64,000 nt of DNA from Renibacterium sp. GTDB lineage: Bacteria > Actinomycetota > Actinomycetes > Actinomycetales > Micrococcaceae. The stretch spans positions 1 to 64,000 of the forward strand of contig JAFOLH010000008.1 in NCBI GenBank assembly GCA_017419405.1, in the 5' to 3' direction. The notes under the pieces were generated by a model. It saw only the letters and a list, made by a program, of their open reading frames with translations. It was not told the origin of the DNA and did not search any database. The translations under genes and the position numbers were made by a program. Shown piece after piece: positions 9,012 through 18,126 of the stretch (the stretch's first letter is position 1; each line of letters opens with the position of its first letter).

Positions 9012-9280
9012 TGGGTTTCTTCAGTTTCTTGATTCTCGGCCTGATCGCCGGTGCGATCGCCAAGTTCATCCTTCCGGGCAAGCAGGGCGGCGGCTGGATC
9101 GCCACGCTGATCCTCGGCGTCGTCGGCGCTATGCTCGGCGGCTGGCTCGGCGGGCTGATCTTCAACGTTTCGTTGACCAACTTCTGGTCGTTCTCCAGCT
9201 GGATCCTGGCGATCGTCGGCTCGATCATCGTGCTGCTGGTTTACGGAATGATCACCGGCCGCAAGGGCGCCAAAGCGTAG
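9011..9280 (+). CDS. GlsB/YeaQ/YmgE-family stress membrane protein
   Basis: 89 residues with three Gly-rich membrane helices: LILGLIAGAIAKFI, ATLILGVVGAMLGGWLGG and WILAIVGSIIVLLVYGMI. The LIAGAIAKFILPGK start and the following GGG are hallmarks of the transglycosylase-associated (YeaQ/YmgE) family, small general-stress membrane proteins of unknown biochemical role. It is coupled to the preceding 39-residue protein by TAATG. A long perfect hairpin ends the unit. Confidence 0.88.
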   Translation: MGFFSFLILGLIAGAIAKFILPGKQGGGWIATLILGVVGAMLGGWLGGLIFNVSLTNFWSFSSWILAIVGSIIVLLVYGMITGRKGAKA

Positions 9281-9313
9281 TACCGGTTTCCGGGAGGTCC
9301 CTCTTCCGGAAAC

Positions 9314-9367
9314 GCACGACGGCGGCCCGGCACCTTGTTCGCAAAAGGTGCCGGGCCGCCGTCGTGC
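9314..9367. terminator. Bidirectional 23-bp hairpin terminator
   Basis: Arms 9314-9336 and 9345-9367 are perfectly complementary over 23 bp with an 8-base loop. It lies between the convergent GlsB-like and DoxX-like genes and probably serves both. Confidence 0.8.
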
Positions 9368-9378
9368 ATATCCGCAGG

Positions 9379-9789
9379 TCAGCGCGGTTTGCGGTCGAAG
9401 AGCAAAGCGAGTCCGATGGCGAGCAGCCAGATGTCTTTGGCCATGGCGGTGCCCTGCGCCGTCGGCCGGAAGCCGTCGGCCTGCGTCATCCCCGGCGTTT
9501 TCAGATAGGTGTACACCAGCGAGCCGGCGAAGCCGGTCAGCGCCAGGCCGACGAGCCTGCTGGGCAGGAACGGCAGAAGCAGGGCACTGCCCAAGCCGAT
9601 CTCGCCGTAGCTGAGGTATTGGCCGAATTTTTCCGGCGCAATGTCGTTCAGCTGCGGAAAGGCGTTCAGCGCCATTTGCTGCAGGCCCGCGGCGTGTTCC
9701 GTTTCGAGGCCGAGCTTCCCGATGCCCGAATTGAGGATGAACGCACCGCTGGCCAGCCGAAGCGCCACGTGGCCGAGTCTGATTCCCAT
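9379..9789 (-). CDS. DoxX-like four-helix membrane protein
   Basis: 136 residues. Hydrophobic helices at about 4-22 (GHVALRLASGAFILNSGIGK), 60-80 (SYGEIGLGSALLLPFL), 82-98 and 115-130 give the DoxX/SURF4-like four-helix pattern with a GxxK after helix one. The family includes redox-related and unknown membrane proteins. ATG 9789 has AAAGGAA upstream on the minus strand. It appears monocistronic: the terminator at 9314-9367 lies just after it and the phosphatase gene upstream has its own spacing. A specific function cannot be given. Confidence 0.65.
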   Translation of the reverse strand: MGIRLGHVALRLASGAFILNSGIGKLGLETEHAAGLQQMALNAFPQLNDIAPEKFGQYLSYGEIGLGSALLLPFLPSRLVGLALTGFAGSLVYTYLKTPGMTQADGFRPTAQGTAMAKDIWLLAIGLALLFDRKPR

Positions 9790-9853
9790 GGGATTCCTTT
9801 CGAGGGTCTTTCCTCGAACCTAGTGCCTGCTTCCGGCAAAGACCAGAGCCGGT

Positions 9854-10498
9854 TTACTGCAGCACACCGTCGTAGTCGGGCAGCTTGTAGGTCTTCTCCG
9901 CGTATCCGCCGTCCAAATCGGTCTGCCGGTTGCCGGTGTTGGCGATGATCGTGTAGCCGCGGTCTTCGATGTCCTGGCGGCTCGCGGTTTTGAACTGCTG
10001 CACCGGATACCGTTCGCCCGACTGGTGGTAGATCTCGAAAACCGGGTATCCGACCTTGCTGAGCGCCTGTTTCGTCGAGGTGTTGCTGGTGCGGTCTCCG
10101 TCATAGAGCCGGTTGCTGACGAAGAAAACCTTGACGCCCAGGGAATCGGCTTTCTTCGCCAGCGCCAGGGAGGAGCCGATCGCCGGGATATTCGATTTGT
10201 CCTTGGCGAAATCCGTGGCCAGCGAGGTGTCGTCGATGTCGAAGACCACGGCGAGCTTTTCACCGGAAGCTTTGTTAGCCACCCGGTTCTGCACATAGTC
10301 GAGTGAACCGTCAAGGGCGTCGTCTACGTCCGCAAGCCAATCCGCGGGACGGATGCCTTTGTAGTCCTGCATGCCGGCCGTGGAACTGGCCGCCTGTGCC
10401 GCCGGGGCCAAGGGCAGGGAGGCTGCCCCCAGACCCAGCGCCAGTCCTGCGGCGAAAAGTGCCGTGCCGAATTTTCGCGGATTCGGGTTGTTGCGCAT
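9854..10498 (-). CDS. Secreted HAD-superfamily acid phosphatase
   Basis: 214 residues. A Sec signal peptide (MRNNPNPRKF then AALGLGAASLPLAPAAQA) with cleavage near residue 36. The HAD motif I is VFDIDDTSL (nucleophile and acid/base Asp), motif II is FVSNR, and the later Lys/Asp motifs lie in the region GYPVFEIY to DIEDRGYTIIANTGNR. This is the subfamily IIIB (class B/C-like) acid phosphatase layout, acting on phosphomonoesters outside the cell. Substrate unknown. The gene ends 65 bases before the DoxX-like gene start. Confidence 0.85.
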   Translation of the reverse strand: MRNNPNPRKFGTALFAAGLALGLGAASLPLAPAAQAASSTAGMQDYKGIRPADWLADVDDALDGSLDYVQNRVANKASGEKLAVVFDIDDTSLATDFAKDKSNIPAIGSSLALAKKADSLGVKVFFVSNRLYDGDRTSNTSTKQALSKVGYPVFEIYHQSGERYPVQQFKTASRQDIEDRGYTIIANTGNRQTDLDGGYAEKTYKLPDYDGVLQ

Positions 10499-10621
10499 GT
10501 GTTTCTCCAGTGGTGTTGGTGTTGGCCGGCACAGGCGATGTCGCTGGCCGGGGCAGGGCGGATCGCCCGAAGCGTTCGGGAGATCCGGAAATTCGTTGTG
10601 GCAGAGCAGCCGTTGCCGGAT

Positions 10622-11761
10622 TCAGGCCAACTGGCGCTGCTTGGACCGGTGCTCGACGATCACTGCCTGGTAATGATCGGTCAGCTGCCCGCATACCGCG
10701 CTCCAGGTCCGGCCCTGCACCGTGTGGTGCGCTGCCTTCGCGAAAGCGGAACGTTTGGCGTCGTCGCCGATCAGGTCCATGACGTGATTGTGCAGTCCCG
10801 CCAGGTCGCCCGGGGTGTACAGCCAACCGGTACGCGAATTGTCCACCAGATCCAGTGGGCCGCCGCGACCGGTGGCGACCACCGGAACCCCGGAGGCCAT
10901 CGCCTCCTGGATGGTCTGGCAGAAGGTCTCGAACTCTCCGGGATGGACGAACAGATCGAAGTCGGCCACGGCGTGGGCCAGATCTTCGCCGCCCATGAAG
11001 CCGGTGAAAAAGGCGTTCGGAAGCTGTTGCTCCAGTTGCCCGCGCAACGGGCCTTCACCGACGATCACGAGTTGCGTGCCGGGGATGTCCGCAATTGCGG
11101 CCAGGTCGGCGACCTGCTTTTCCGCAGCCAGTCGGCCGACGTAGCCGATGATCTTCTTGGTTTGGGCGCCGGCGCGGGCGCGCAGTTCGCCGTTGCGTTT
11201 TTGCGGACTGAACCGTGCCGTGTCCACGCCGCGGCGCCACAGGTGGATCCGGGGGATGCCGTGGCCGCGGAGCTGGTTGACCGCGAAGCTCGACGGCGCC
11301 AACGTCCGGGTGGCCAGCAGATGGATGTTCTCCACCCGGTTCCAGGCCCAATTCTCCAGGAACGGCACGCCGTACCGCCCGGCATATGAGGGCACCTCGG
11401 TCTGGTAGACCGCCACGGTGGGCAGATTCAGCAAGGCCGCGGCCCGGGCGGCCCGCCAGCCGAGTTCGAACGGCGAGGCCAGATGCACCACATCGGGTTG
11501 GAAGTCACTCAGGATGCGTTTGATCCGATTGACCCAGCCGAAGGCGACCCGGAGATTCGTATAGCCGGCCAGCGGCAGCGAAGGCACCCGGTGCACCGGG
11601 AAGCCTTCGACTTCGTCGGGCGCTTGCGGATCGGTGCTGGAGGGGGCGACGATCAGGGCGTCATCGCCTTGGCTGCGCAGATGCTGCAGGACTTTGAGGA
11701 CGGAGTGCGTGACCCCGTTCATGTTCGGCAGGAATGACTCGGCGATAAGTACGATCCTCAC
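10622..11761 (-). CDS. mgtA: GT4 mannosyltransferase, MgtA type
   Basis: 379 residues. GT-B fold with the N-terminal acceptor domain (MRIVLIAESFLPNMNGVTHS, glycine loop) and C-terminal donor domain with E-x7-E (EFETFCQTIQEA) for nucleotide-sugar binding. The sequence YVGRLAAEKQV and the HLASPFELGWRA region match the actinobacterial GDP-mannose-dependent enzymes (MgtA/PimB-like) that add mannose to glucuronosyl-diacylglycerol or to phosphatidylinositol mannosides in lipoglycan synthesis. It acts on the cytoplasmic side of the membrane. The specific acceptor is inference from family. Confidence 0.82.
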   Translation of the reverse strand: MRIVLIAESFLPNMNGVTHSVLKVLQHLRSQGDDALIVAPSSTDPQAPDEVEGFPVHRVPSLPLAGYTNLRVAFGWVNRIKRILSDFQPDVVHLASPFELGWRAARAAALLNLPTVAVYQTEVPSYAGRYGVPFLENWAWNRVENIHLLATRTLAPSSFAVNQLRGHGIPRIHLWRRGVDTARFSPQKRNGELRARAGAQTKKIIGYVGRLAAEKQVADLAAIADIPGTQLVIVGEGPLRGQLEQQLPNAFFTGFMGGEDLAHAVADFDLFVHPGEFETFCQTIQEAMASGVPVVATGRGGPLDLVDNSRTGWLYTPGDLAGLHNHVMDLIGDDAKRSAFAKAAHHTVQGRTWSAVCGQLTDHYQAVIVEHRSKQRQLA

Positions 11762-11848
11762 GCCTCAATGCTCGCTAGCAAGCCTGGCGATTTGCCCGAT
11801 AACGGGTTTCGTGTCGGAAAAACTTGGGTGAACAGGAAGTATTGCGGA

Positions 11849-12358
11849 TCAAGGCCGGTCGAAGCGGACGCCTCGCGGATTGCTGGGCAGCACCGAGAAG
11901 ACGAACCCCGCGATCCGGCCGAGGAAAGGGACCAGGTTGAGCAGGATCAGCCAACCGGAGAAGTTGGCATCGTGGAACCGCCGCACGCCCAGGGCGAGGG
12001 CCGGGACCAGATGCAGCAGCCAGAAGACGATGAAAAGCACCAGGGCGAAAATCGGCGCCGGGCCCGGGGCCGGCAGTTCAGCAGCCGCCGCCGTGCCGCC
12101 GAGCATCCGGTCTGCGAGATTGTTCGATGCCGCTTCTTCCCAGTCGAGATAAAACGGCAGCAACGGCAGCAGCAAGAGCAAGCTCGGCAGGCCCAGGTAC
12201 AACTGCACCCACCAATATTCGCTGCGCGAGGAGCGGCCTTTGAAATCCGAGTACCTGCGATAGAACCGTTTGACCGCGATGGCCAGGCTGGCCTCCGGGA
12301 AGGGCTGGCTGCGCCAATCGGTTTCCGGCTGCCAAGGGGCGTCGACGGGCTGGACCAT
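11849..12358 (-). CDS. DUF805 membrane protein
   Basis: 169 residues. The DUF805 signature is plain: KRFYRRYSDFKGRSSRSEYWW before the first helix, then LGVRRFHDANFSGWLILLNLVP in the loop to the last helices. Four hydrophobic segments are seen. Function is unknown; some related proteins affect the envelope. A good GGAGG precedes ATG 12358. It faces the perM gene, with a short region (about 130 bp) that holds A/T-rich promoter-like sequence for this gene (TATACT on the minus strand). Confidence 0.85.
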   Translation of the reverse strand: MVQPVDAPWQPETDWRSQPFPEASLAIAVKRFYRRYSDFKGRSSRSEYWWVQLYLGLPSLLLLLPLLPFYLDWEEAASNNLADRMLGGTAAAAELPAPGPAPIFALVLFIVFWLLHLVPALALGVRRFHDANFSGWLILLNLVPFLGRIAGFVFSVLPSNPRGVRFDRP

Positions 12359-12492
12359 GCGGTTCCTCCATTGAGTATATTAAAGCTCCGCTCAGAGGCT
12401 ACTGGATCGGCCCGGGCAGCGCCAGGGTTGCTGAGAACTTGTTCGCGCGCGGCGAGGCCCAAAGACCATTCGGACTCCGCGTGGCACGATGG

Positions 12493-13824
12493 ATGACGAT
12501 GAAACTGACAACGGGCCAGAGCGGCCGACGCGGCATTCCGATGCCCTTGTGGCTGCAAGGTGCCTTCGAGTCGGTGCAGCTGGCGGTGATCACCGCGGTA
12601 TTGATCCTGGTGCCGATCGGCGCGGTCTTCTTCACCGGCGGCTTCGGCAATCCGCCGGCAGACGAGATCGCCAGACTCGCCGGCCAGGCCTGGCTGCTGG
12701 TGCACGGCGTCCCGTTGAACGTCTCGATGGTCACCGGAGCCTCATCCGCACAGGGCCAAGCCGGCGTGCTCAGCCTGGTGCCGTTGGGCCTGACCCTGAT
12801 CCCGTTCTTCCTGGCTTGGCGGGCCGGCCGCCGGCTGGCCCGGGCGTCCTACACGGATCAGCTTTGGCAGGCATTGCTCGGCGCGGTCCTGGTCTATGCC
12901 GCACTGGGCCTGGCCACCGGGTACATCTGCCGTACCTCGAGTGCCATGGCCAGCCTGCCGGCTGCCGCACTCGTGCCGCTGATCCCAGTGACTCTGGGCC
13001 TGGTCATCGGGGCGCGTCGCGAGGCAGGCACCTGGGGCACCTTGATCGGCGTCGATGCCGCAGCCCGGATGGCCGCGGCCAGCCAGATTTCCCGCTGGAC
13101 CGGTTCCTACCTGTGGTCTGCAGCGCGGGCGGCGTTCCTCGCCGTCCTGGTTCTGCTGGGTCTTTCCGCGCTGCTCTTCGCGATCAATCTCGCGGTGCAT
13201 TGGGCGGACATCGCTGCGGTCTACCAGGGGCTCAAAGCCGGCCCGGTGGGCGGCGCCGTGCTCACGCTCGCGCAACTGGGCTACGTGCCGAATTTCACGG
13301 CTTGGACGATGGCTTGGTCGTCCGGATCGGGCTTTTCGCTCGGCGTCGGCTCCAGCGTGGGCCCGTTGGGCACCGCGGTGGCACCGGTTCCGGCGATCCC
13401 GATCCTGGCCGCGCTTCCGGTGGGCCAACTGAGCTGGGGTGTGCTAGCCATGGCGCTGCCGGTGCTCGCCGGAGTCGCCGCAGGCTGGTGGTTCCTGCGC
13501 GAAGGCGAAAACCATTTCGACGATTGGCTGGCAATCCGGATCCGGCAGCGCTGGCTCAGCGCGGGTCTGGGAACGGTGGCGCTCGCCGCCGTGATCGGCC
13601 TGGGCGCCGGAGTGCTCGGCGGTATCGCGGCATGGTTCTCGGCCGGTTCAGGGGGATTCGGCCGGCTCACCGAACTCGGCCCTGATCCGGTGCAGACCGC
13701 GCTCTGGATCAGTTGCGAGGTGGCCCTGGGGGTCTTGATCGGGCATACTGCCGGCCCCTGGCTCGAAGGCGCAAAAGCGCGACGCAGCGCGCGCGAAGAG
13801 TTCGACCCGTTCGCCGGCCGGTAA
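12493..13824 (+). CDS. PerM-like cell-division membrane protein (DUF6350)
   Basis: 443 residues from ATG 12493; ATG 12499 or GTG 12481 are also possible as no clear ribosome site is seen. The protein has about eight to nine membrane helices with two long hydrophobic blocks and a polar C-terminal tail (ARRSAREEFDPFAGR). It fits the actinobacterial DUF6350 family that contains Mycobacterium PerM (Rv0955), needed for division in stress. Its place immediately before purN matches the mycobacterial order perM-purN-purH, which supports the call. Here purH does not follow purN but lies 12 kb away. Confidence 0.75.
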   Translation: MTMKLTTGQSGRRGIPMPLWLQGAFESVQLAVITAVLILVPIGAVFFTGGFGNPPADEIARLAGQAWLLVHGVPLNVSMVTGASSAQGQAGVLSLVPLGLTLIPFFLAWRAGRRLARASYTDQLWQALLGAVLVYAALGLATGYICRTSSAMASLPAAALVPLIPVTLGLVIGARREAGTWGTLIGVDAAARMAAASQISRWTGSYLWSAARAAFLAVLVLLGLSALLFAINLAVHWADIAAVYQGLKAGPVGGAVLTLAQLGYVPNFTAWTMAWSSGSGFSLGVGSSVGPLGTAVAPVPAIPILAALPVGQLSWGVLAMALPVLAGVAAGWWFLREGENHFDDWLAIRIRQRWLSAGLGTVALAAVIGLGAGVLGGIAAWFSAGSGGFGRLTELGPDPVQTALWISCEVALGVLIGHTAGPWLEGAKARRSAREEFDPFAGR

Positions 13825-13847
13825 CCGGTCCGGCCGGCGGTGTCGCC

Positions 13848-13853
13848 TAGGAT
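13848..13853 (+). promoter_or_regulatory. -10 box of leaderless purN mRNA
   Basis: TAGGAT ends seven bases before the purN ATG; no Shine-Dalgarno sits between them. Confidence 0.5.
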
Positions 13854-13860
13854 TCTCTGT

Positions 13861-14421
13861 ATGCGCATTCTCGTCCTCGTCTCCGGAACCGGCTCCAATT
13901 TGCAGGCGGTGATCGACGCCGTCGACGCCGGTGAGCTCGACATCGAGATCGTCGCGGTGGGCGCGGACCGTCCGGACACCCAAGGCGTGGCGCGTTCGGC
14001 AGCGGCCGGAATCCCGACTTTCGTGGTGGATTTCAAAGCCTTCGCCCAGCGCGCCGACTGGGATGCCGCACTGCTGGCGGAAGTGCGCAGTTTCGAACCG
14101 GATCTCGTGGTGTCTTCGGGGTTCATGCGGATTGTCGGGCCGGATTTCATCGCGGCTTTCCCGCAGCGGTACCTGAACACGCATCCGGCTTTGCTGCCGG
14201 CTTTCCCCGGAGCACACGGCGTCCGGGATGCGCTGGCCTACGGGGTGAAGGTCACCGGCTGCACGGTGATGTACGCCGACGCCGGAATCGATACCGGTCC
14301 GATCATCGCGCAACGCGCGGTGACCGTGCTCGACGACGATACCGAGGCAAGCTTGCACGAACGGATCAAAGTCGCCGAACGCGAGGTGTTGATCGAGGTT
14401 TTGGCCGGGCTAGCCCGGTAG
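13861..14421 (+). CDS. purN: Phosphoribosylglycinamide formyltransferase
   Basis: 186 residues from ATG 13861. It transfers a formyl group from 10-formyl-THF to GAR, the third step of purine synthesis. Motifs: VSGTGSNLQAVID at the GAR phosphate site, SGFMRIVGPDFI, then the catalytic NTHPALLPAFPGAHGVRDAL (Asn and His) and the Asp in DAGIDTGPII. The upstream part of the annotated open frame before 13861 is discarded because family members begin MRILVLVSGTG. Translation is probably leaderless. The stop codon overlaps the convergent S12 hydrolase by 12 bases. Confidence 0.95.
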   Translation: MRILVLVSGTGSNLQAVIDAVDAGELDIEIVAVGADRPDTQGVARSAAAGIPTFVVDFKAFAQRADWDAALLAEVRSFEPDLVVSSGFMRIVGPDFIAAFPQRYLNTHPALLPAFPGAHGVRDALAYGVKVTGCTVMYADAGIDTGPIIAQRAVTVLDDDTEASLHERIKVAEREVLIEVLAGLAR

Positions 14422-15561
14422 CACCGTGCGGTAGACGGTCTCGACGATCTCGCGGCAGGCCGGTTGAATCCCCGGGCCGGTGCGGCTCGGATGAACCTGG
14501 TTGGCCAGGAGCGCGATGCTGATCCCCTGGGTTTTGTCGATCAGCAGCGACGTCCCGGTGAACCCGCCGTGCCCGCGGGGACGATCGGCAACCGCACCCG
14601 AACTCGCCCGGGCACCCATCCAGCTGCGCTGGCCGATCCGCAAGCCCAAACCCTGGCCGAAGTCCGGTTGCTGCCGGTCCTCGCCCGGGAGCAGCGCCTC
14701 CGAGACTTGGGCCTGCCACATTTCGGCCGCAAGTCCGGCCGGGAGGATGCCTTCGAGCCCGGTCCGGAGTGCCTCGGCGAAGACCAGCAGGGCCGGTGCG
14801 GTGGCGAACATCCCGGCGTTTCCGGAGAGTCCGCCCAGGGACCATGCGGCTTCGTCGTGCACGCTGCCCCGGATCATGCCCCGGCCCAGATCCGGCCGGA
14901 ATTCGGTGGCCGCGCAGTGGCCGGGTCCTGGACGCCCGGTGATCCCGGTGGTCGGCAGATGGTCCAGCACCCGGTCCTGCACCAGCGCCGCCCACGGCAT
15001 GCCGGATCGGGCCTCGCAGAGTGCCATCACGGTGTTGTAGCCGATGCAGGAATACTCGAACCGGCTGCCCGGCGCAGCGAGCAGGCCGGTGTCCAGCAGG
15101 TCGGCCAGAAGCTCGCCCCGGTGGAAACCACGCCCGGACCCGAAGCGGCTGCGCCAGCCGCTCCATTCGGCCGGCAGGCCCGAGGTGTGCGTGAGCAGAT
15201 GCCGGAGGTTCACCCCGGCTTTGTCCGCGTCGCGGTATTGCGGAAGATGTTCGCCGACCGGCTCGTCGAGCGCGAGCGAGCCGTCGGCAACCAGGCTCAA
15301 CGCCGTGATCGCCGTGAACAGCTTCGTGATCGAGGCCAAGTCGTAGAAGGTTTCCGGGGTGGCGGGCACCTGGTCGCCGGCGGGCAGCTCGGTGCCCTGG
15401 TCGCCGAAGCGCAGGGCGGCCCCGACTGCCACCGGTTCTTGGGCCTCGCCGGCGATGGCCGCGGCATAGACCGCGGAAGCCGTGGCACCCGCGGACACCG
15501 CATCGCGGAGGACGGATCCGACGTGCGCGGGCACATCGATCCGCTCAGACGCTCGGTTCAT
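14410..15561 (-). CDS. S12 serine hydrolase, AmiE/YbbE-like
   Basis: 383 residues. Class C beta-lactamase/PBP fold: SxxK as SITK (YDLASITKLF), YxN as the Tyr in FEYSCIGYN, and HGGFTGTS in place of the KTG box. No signal peptide is present, so it acts in the cytoplasm. Bacillus subtilis has a homologue of this fold, AmiE (YbbE), in its murQ-murR-murP-amiE-nagZ cluster that releases peptide from MurNAc. The present gene is last in an operon with ABC and MurQ genes, so the same role, N-acetylmuramoyl-L-alanine amidase, is the best guess. Its ATG overlaps the ATPase stop (15558-15561). It could instead be an esterase. Confidence 0.7.
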   Translation of the reverse strand: MNRASERIDVPAHVGSVLRDAVSAGATASAVYAAAIAGEAQEPVAVGAALRFGDQGTELPAGDQVPATPETFYDLASITKLFTAITALSLVADGSLALDEPVGEHLPQYRDADKAGVNLRHLLTHTSGLPAEWSGWRSRFGSGRGFHRGELLADLLDTGLLAAPGSRFEYSCIGYNTVMALCEARSGMPWAALVQDRVLDHLPTTGITGRPGPGHCAATEFRPDLGRGMIRGSVHDEAAWSLGGLSGNAGMFATAPALLVFAEALRTGLEGILPAGLAAEMWQAQVSEALLPGEDRQQPDFGQGLGLRIGQRSWMGARASSGAVADRPRGHGGFTGTSLLIDKTQGISIALLANQVHPSRTGPGIQPACREIVETVYRTVLPG

Positions 15562-17207
15562 CCGATGGTCCTTCCGGGATAGGCCGGAACCACACTGAGC
15601 AGCTTCCGGGTGTATTCGTGCTGCGGTTCGAGCAGCACCGACTCGACTGGACCCGCCTCCACGATCCGGCCTTGGTACATGACTACCACGCGGTCGGCGA
15701 TATTCCAGGCTAAACCCAGGTCGTGGGTGATCACCAAAGCACCGAGGCCGAATTCGCAGCGCAACCGGAGCAGCAACGCGAGGATTTCGGCGCGGACCGA
15801 GGCGTCCAAGCTGGCCACCGGTTCATCGGCGATCAGGAACTCGGGGTCGAGGGCCAAGGCCCCGGCGATCACCATGCGCTGGCGCTGTCCGCCGGACAGC
15901 TCTTGCGGAATCGCCTGCTGATACCGCTCGGCCGGGTACAGCTCGGCTTTGCGCAACGCTTCGGCGACCAACTCGGATTCATCGCCGGGCAGCCGGTGCA
16001 ACCTGATCCCCTCGGCGACGGCTTCGTAAACCGAGTGTCTCGGATTGAGTGCCGCCATCGGGTCCTGGAGCACGAATTGCACGGATTTCCGGTAAGCCTT
16101 GAGTGCTTTGCGGCTACGGTCCAACGGCACGCCCTTGACCAGCACTTGGCCGCTGCTGGGCTGCTGCAAGCCCAACAGGGTACGGGCCAGGGTGGTCTTC
16201 CCCGAGCCGGATTGGCCCACCAGGGCCACTATTTCGCCGGGCCGGCAATCCAGGTCGACCCGGTCCACGGCTTTGACCGGCCCCTTGCGGGACCGGAAAA
16301 CCACGGAGATCGCTTTGGCCTGCAGGGTTGGCGGCCCGCTCGCTGCGGCTGCCGGCGCCGCCGGAGCCCGGTAGCCCGGCAAGCGGCGTCGCGAGGCGGG
16401 GTCGCCGATGGTCGGGAACGCCGAGGCGAGTGCCTGGGTGTGCGGATGCTGCGGGTTCCCGATCACGTCGGCGGACGGGCCCGATTCGACGATTCTGCCT
16501 TCGTGCATCACCACGATGCGTTCGCAGGTCGCGGCCAGAATCGAAAGGTCGTGGCTGATCATGATCAGCGCGAGGTTGCGGGATTCCACCAAGCTGCCGA
16601 GCAGCGCCAGCACTTGGCTTTGGACCACCACGTCCAAGGCCGTGGTTGGTTCGTCGGCGATGATCAGTTCCGGATCGCAAGCCAGGGCCATCGCGATCAT
16701 CACGCGTTGCTTCTGCCCACCGGAGAGCTCATGTGGAAAAGCGTCGGCCTGGTCGGGGTCCAGATCCACCTGCTGCAGCAATTCGGCGACCCGCCGGTCG
16801 CGTTCTGCGCCGTCCCGGTAGACCGAAGTTCTGGCTTTCGCATGGACCAGCAGGGCTTCCGCAATCTGCTGCCGGACCCTGCGCACCGGGTTGAGCGAAT
16901 GCATCGCGCCTTGGAAGACGATCGAAGCCTCGGTCCAACGGACTGCGCGCAGTCTGCCCCAGCTCATGCCCGCCACGTCTTCGCCGCCCAGCGAGACCGT
17001 CCCCTCGACCAGGGCATTCGGCGGCAGCAGCCGCAGTGCGGACATGGCCAGGGTCGACTTGCCGCACCCCGATTCGCCGGCCAGGCCGACGGTAGCGCCC
17101 GGAGGCACGGTGAGCGTGACGCCGTCCACGGCTTGGATCCGGCCGGGTCCGGATCCGGTCTGCACCCGGTAGCTGATCGAGACGTTGTCGAAGGTCAGGG
17201 TGGGCAT
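15558..17207 (-). CDS. Fused double ATPase of a peptide-type ABC importer
   Basis: 549 residues with two complete ABC cassettes. The first has GESGCGKST, LSGGQKQRV and LIIADEPTTALDV; the second, after a Pro/Ala linker at about 270-300, has GQSGSGKTT, LSGGQRQRM and LIADEPVASLD. This is the DppD-DppF pair joined in one chain. It powers the two permeases encoded just upstream (DppC- and DppB-like). Each half carries the C-terminal extension HPHTQAL and HEYTRKLL typical of oligopeptide ATPases. Located in the murein-recycling operon, so the cargo is likely a muropeptide or cell-wall peptide; this is inference. Confidence 0.9.
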   Translation of the reverse strand: MPTLTFDNVSISYRVQTGSGPGRIQAVDGVTLTVPPGATVGLAGESGCGKSTLAMSALRLLPPNALVEGTVSLGGEDVAGMSWGRLRAVRWTEASIVFQGAMHSLNPVRRVRQQIAEALLVHAKARTSVYRDGAERDRRVAELLQQVDLDPDQADAFPHELSGGQKQRVMIAMALACDPELIIADEPTTALDVVVQSQVLALLGSLVESRNLALIMISHDLSILAATCERIVVMHEGRIVESGPSADVIGNPQHPHTQALASAFPTIGDPASRRRLPGYRAPAAPAAAASGPPTLQAKAISVVFRSRKGPVKAVDRVDLDCRPGEIVALVGQSGSGKTTLARTLLGLQQPSSGQVLVKGVPLDRSRKALKAYRKSVQFVLQDPMAALNPRHSVYEAVAEGIRLHRLPGDESELVAEALRKAELYPAERYQQAIPQELSGGQRQRMVIAGALALDPEFLIADEPVASLDASVRAEILALLLRLRCEFGLGALVITHDLGLAWNIADRVVVMYQGRIVEAGPVESVLLEPQHEYTRKLLSVVPAYPGRTIG

Positions 17208-17211
17208 CGGG

Positions 17212-18126
17212 TCAGCGGCCTCTCAAAGCGGGGTTGACGACGGATTCCAAGGCCCGGCCGAGCAAGGTGAAACAAAGCACGACGACGACGATCGCCACCC
17301 CGGGCGGCAAGACGAACCACCAGAAACCGGCGGTCGCGGCCCCGGTGTCGAGGGCGGACTTGAGCATCGAACCCCAGGAGACCGTGCCGGGATCGCCCAG
17401 GCCGAGGAAGGACAGGGTCGATTCGGCGATCACCGCCGAGCCGACGGTCAGGGTGGTGTTGGCCAAGACCAAGGGCAGCACCGCAGGAAGCACGTGTTTG
17501 CCGATCACGTGCAGGTGCGTGGCGCCCAATGCCCAACTCCGTTCGATGTACGGGAGGGCTTCCACGGTCAGCGTCTGGGACCTGACCAGCCGGGCGGTTC
17601 CGGCCCACGAGGTCACGCCGATCGCCAGGATGATCACGAAGATCCCCGGACCGACCACGACCGAGAGCACGATCGCCAGGACCAGCCCCGGGATCACCAG
17701 GAAGAAGTCGATGACCCGTAGGAACACCGCCTGGGCGAAGCCGCTGAAGTGCCCGGCGCACATGCCCATCACGGTGCCGATCAGCATGGAGAGCGCGGTG
17801 GCCGAAAGGCCGACCAGAAGCGAGCTCCGGGCACCCCACAACAACATCGCGAGCACGGAACGGCCGGCCGGGTCGGTGCCCAGTGGAAAGGCCCAACTGG
17901 GCGGCTGGTTCTGTGCCGCCGTGGCTTTGGTGACGTCGAGGTTTTCGGCCGGTACGATCAGCGGGGCCAGCAAAGCCAAGCCGATGATGACCAGCAGCAC
18001 TAGCAATCCGGCCAGGCCGGAGCGGTGCGCCGCGAACCCGGACCAGAGTTCTTTGCCGCGTTGCAGTCGTCGGGCGGCGGCCAGTTTGGCGGCGCTGCCG
18101 GATCTCGGGGTGCCGGTCGCGTTCAT
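17212..18126 (-). CDS. DppC-type ABC permease
   Basis: 304 residues. A cytoplasmic N-terminal tail, a first helix (AGLLVLLVIIGLALLAPLIV) followed by a periplasm-facing loop containing PPSWAFPLGTDPAGRSVL, and then the BPD_transp_1 helices with the EAA-like loop EALPYIERSWALGATHLHVIGKHVLP. The FPLGTDxxGR sequence is diagnostic of the DppC/OppC subfamily. It forms the membrane channel with the DppB-like partner, with which it overlaps by four bases (18123-18126). Confidence 0.93.
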   Translation of the reverse strand: MNATGTPRSGSAAKLAAARRLQRGKELWSGFAAHRSGLAGLLVLLVIIGLALLAPLIVPAENLDVTKATAAQNQPPSWAFPLGTDPAGRSVLAMLLWGARSSLLVGLSATALSMLIGTVMGMCAGHFSGFAQAVFLRVIDFFLVIPGLVLAIVLSVVVGPGIFVIILAIGVTSWAGTARLVRSQTLTVEALPYIERSWALGATHLHVIGKHVLPAVLPLVLANTTLTVGSAVIAESTLSFLGLGDPGTVSWGSMLKSALDTGAATAGFWWFVLPPGVAIVVVVLCFTLLGRALESVVNPALRGR

